A stretch of DNA of 64,000 nt from Thiosocius sp963808165 (GTDB lineage Bacteria; Pseudomonadota; Gammaproteobacteria; Chromatiales; Chromatiaceae): the NCBI GenBank assembly GCA_963808165.1, contig CAWEET010000008.1, positions 59,405 to 123,404 on the forward strand, written 5' to 3'. Positions 61,730 through 64,000 of this stretch are shown here, in pieces. Position 1 is the first letter of the stretch. Each line of letters begins with the position of its first letter. The notes under the pieces were generated by a model that did not search any database, was not told the origin of the DNA, and saw only the letters and a list, made by a program, of their open reading frames with translations. Position numbers and translations under genes: made by a program.

Positions 61730-64000
61730 ATGTCGGAAGATAAATCCATCACCATTGAAGTGGACGGCAAAGCGCTCGAGGCGCAGCCCGGTCAGATGCT
61801 GATCGAGGTGACCGATGCCGCCGGCATCAGCGTCCCGCGCTTCTGCTACCACAAGCACTTGTCTGTGGCCGCTAACTGCCGCATGTGTCTGGTCGAGGTC
61901 GAAAAGGCACCGAAACCCCTGCCGGCCTGCGCCACGCCGGTGATGGACGGCATGAAGGTCTATACGCGCTCGCCGCTGGCACGCGAGGCGCAGAAAGGCA
62001 CGATGGAGTTCCTGCTGATCAATCATCCGCTGGACTGCCCGATCTGTGACCAGGGCGGTGAGTGCGAGCTGCAGGACGTCGCGATGGGCTACGGCGGCGA
62101 CGTCTCGCGTTTTGCCGAGCGCAAGCGCGTGGTGCGCGACGAAGATATCGGTCCACTGATCTCGACCGACATGACGCGCTGCATCCATTGCACGCGCTGC
62201 GTGCGGTTCGGTGGCGAAGTGGCCGGTTTGCGCGAGCTCGGTGCGACCGGCCGTGGCGAGCATATGCGGATCGGCGTGTACATCGAACACAGCGTTGCCT
62301 CGGAATTGTCCGGCAACGTGATCGATCTCTGTCCGGTTGGTGCGCTGACCGCGAAACCCTCGCGCTACAAGGCGCGTGCCTGGGAGCTGACCGAATCCGA
62401 CGGCATTGCGCCGCACGATGGTGTGGGCAGCAACCTCCATGTGCATGTGCGGCGCGATCGTGTCATGCGAGTGGTGCCGCGCGAGAACGAATCGGTCAAC
62501 CAGACCTGGATCTCCGATCGCGACCGCTTCAGCTATCAGGGTCTTTACAGCGACGATCGTCTGCAAAGGCCGATGCTGCGCGAGAACGGCAGGCTGCGCG
62601 AGGTCGAGTGGCAGGAGGCGCTGCAGGCCGCGGCCGGGATGCTGAAAGATAGTGCTCCGGAGCGCATCGGGGCGCTGGTTTCGCCGAGCGCGACCCTCGA
62701 AGAACAATATCTTGTCGCCAAGCTGATGCGCGGTCTCGGCAGCCCGAACGTCGACCATCGTCTGCGTCAGGCCGATTTCCGCGGCGATGGCGCCGATCCG
62801 GCGCTGCCCTGGCTGGGCCAGAAGATCGCGGACCTGGCAGACGGCGAAGCCGCCCTGCTGATCGGTTCCTGGCTGCGCAAGGATCAGCCGATGCTCAATC
62901 ACCGGGTCCGCCAGTCGGTGATCGCAGGTGGACAGGCCATGGCGATCAACCCGGTCGCCTGCGACTTCAACTATGAACTGGACGTCGACATCGTGTGCGT
63001 CCCCTCGGCGATGACCACCGAACTGGCAGGGGTCGCGGCGGCGTTGGGCGCCGACACGCAGGGCATCTCGGTCGACCCGGATCAGGCGCACCGCGCGATC
63101 GCGGATTCACTCAAGGCGGCGGGCCAGGGCAGCGTGCTGCTCGGCACGTTCGCGGCCATGCACCCCGATTTCTCGATCCTGCGTGCGCTGGCCTCAGCTA
63201 TTGCCGATGCGGCAGATGTGACCCTGGGCTTTGTCGGTAGCGGCAGCAATGACTGCGGGGCCTGGATGGCCGGTGCCGTGCCGCACCGCATGGCCGGTGG
63301 CGCGAGCGCCGATCCGGTGGGGCGGAACGTCGCGGACATGCTCGGGGAGCCGCTCGATCTCTACCTCACGCTCGGCGTCGAGCCCGAGATGGACATGGCC
63401 GATCCGGCCCGGACCGAGTCGGCGCTGGGGGCAGGGAAGGTCATCGCCCTGAGCAGCTACCTGTCGCCCTGGCTTCAGGAGCGCGCCGACATCCTGCTGC
63501 CTGTCTCGTCGTTCGTCGAGAGCTCCGGCACCTTCGTGAACATCGAGGGCGTGGCGCAAAGCTTCAAGGGTGTGGCGTCCCCGCCGGGAGAGGCGCGGCC
63601 CGCATGGAAGGTGCTGCGTGTACTCGGCAATCTGGTGGATGTCGACGGCTTTGATTATCTCGACTCCGGCGAGGTCCGTGACGAGGTGCTGCACCGATGT
63701 GCGAACCTCAAGCCCGATAACCGGGTCGGCAAGTCGGAGGGTGGCCGCACTCAAATGACGGCGGCCGCCTGGGAGCGCATCGGTGGTGTACCCATGTACG
63801 CGATCGATGCGCTGGTCCGGCGGGCCCAGGCGCTGCGGTCGACACCCGATGCCTGGGGAGACGCGCTGCGCATGAACGCCGCTGCGGCCGCGTCGCTGGG
63901 GCTCGAAGAGTCGGCAAGCGTGCGCGTGGTCCAGGATGCGAGCAGTGCTGAATTCACGGTGCGTGTCGACGATGCGGTCCCGGACGGATGCATCTGGCTG
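61730..64000 (+). CDS. nuoG: NADH-quinone oxidoreductase subunit G (partial)
   Basis: The first 757 residues of the 75-kDa-type subunit; the frame is still open at the window edge. It carries the N1b [2Fe-2S] cysteines C39, C50, C53 and C67 in an N-terminal ferredoxin domain, then the HPLDCPICDQGGEC His-Cys3 cluster, then CIHCTRCVRF with a later CPVGAL for another [4Fe-4S] cluster. A long molybdopterin-oxidoreductase-like domain follows (SSYLSPWLQERADILLPVSS). Starts with ATG 61730, 5 bp after nuoF. Homologues are usually about 780-900 residues, so little is missing. Confidence 0.96.
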   Translation, partial: MSEDKSITIEVDGKALEAQPGQMLIEVTDAAGISVPRFCYHKHLSVAANCRMCLVEVEKAPKPLPACATPVMDGMKVYTRSPLAREAQKGTMEFLLINHPLDCPICDQGGECELQDVAMGYGGDVSRFAERKRVVRDEDIGPLISTDMTRCIHCTRCVRFGGEVAGLRELGATGRGEHMRIGVYIEHSVASELSGNVIDLCPVGALTAKPSRYKARAWELTESDGIAPHDGVGSNLHVHVRRDRVMRVVPRENESVNQTWISDRDRFSYQGLYSDDRLQRPMLRENGRLREVEWQEALQAAAGMLKDSAPERIGALVSPSATLEEQYLVAKLMRGLGSPNVDHRLRQADFRGDGADPALPWLGQKIADLADGEAALLIGSWLRKDQPMLNHRVRQSVIAGGQAMAINPVACDFNYELDVDIVCVPSAMTTELAGVAAALGADTQGISVDPDQAHRAIADSLKAAGQGSVLLGTFAAMHPDFSILRALASAIADAADVTLGFVGSGSNDCGAWMAGAVPHRMAGGASADPVGRNVADMLGEPLDLYLTLGVEPEMDMADPARTESALGAGKVIALSSYLSPWLQERADILLPVSSFVESSGTFVNIEGVAQSFKGVASPPGEARPAWKVLRVLGNLVDVDGFDYLDSGEVRDEVLHRCANLKPDNRVGKSEGGRTQMTAAAWERIGGVPMYAIDALVRRAQALRSTPDAWGDALRMNAAAAASLGLEESASVRVVQDASSAEFTVRVDDAVPDGCIWL

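Overview
The window is 64 kb of GC-rich chromosome from a gammaproteobacterium. The run carA-carB-greA-yhbY-rlmE-ftsH-folP-glmM-tpiA-secG-tRNA-Leu followed by nuo is a gammaproteobacterial arrangement. Together with a V/A-type ATPase, a PEP-CTERM/XrtA exopolysaccharide module and an Aap-type amino-acid ABC transporter it points to a Chromatiales-like, probably free-living lineage. That placement is inference from gene content. Apart from one tRNA there are no RNA genes, and I see no insertion sequences, prophage or CRISPR arrays.

Layout. (1) 1-5529, minus strand: V/A-type ATPase operon in the order G-like, C, I, K, F, E, A; subunit A is cut by the window edge. (2) 5647-11044: an Mth938-like protein divergent from alaC-hom-thrC and an RpfE/phosphoglycerate-mutase-like protein, i.e. 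alanine, homoserine and threonine metabolism. (3) 11078-21578: nucleotide-sugar genes (epimerase, 6-dehydrogenase) divergent from a TIGR03013-type glycosyltransferase, then prsK-prsR-prsT of the PEP-CTERM/XrtA system; prsT carries three frameshifts. (4) 21555-30072: FGGY kinase and queF on the minus strand, then smc-zipA-ligA on the plus strand. (5) 30326-34527: aapJQMP amino-acid transporter behind a sigma54-like promoter. (6) 34702-39973: SYLF lipid-binding protein, an orphan FlhB-tail/FliK pair, a GYF-pentapeptide membrane protein, a small cysteine-rich exported protein with its own promoter and terminator, and a CPA2 antiporter. (7) 39957-44870: a PAS-GGDEF-EAL protein, trmO, a DUF1244 protein, and divergent cnoX/trxC. 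(8) 45042-56919: carAB and the conserved housekeeping string to tRNA-Leu. (9) 57120-64000: nuoABCDEFG of respiratory complex I, nuoG cut by the window edge.

How they work together: the V/A-ATPase and NDH-1 frame the window as two ion-translocating machines. The PEP-CTERM genes and nucleotide-sugar enzymes make and regulate an exopolysaccharide through a sensor kinase (PrsK) and a sigma54-type activator (PrsR). Most remaining genes are housekeeping: chromosome organisation, replication and division, pyrimidine/arginine, folate, cell-wall precursor synthesis and protein quality control. I found no wholly new multi-gene system. The best leads are the triple-frameshifted prsT, a cysteine-bearing insertion in threonine synthase, a V-ATPase K subunit with an extra N-terminal hairpin, an attenuator-like hairpin immediately before carA, and the orphan FlhB tail without its autocleavage motif.
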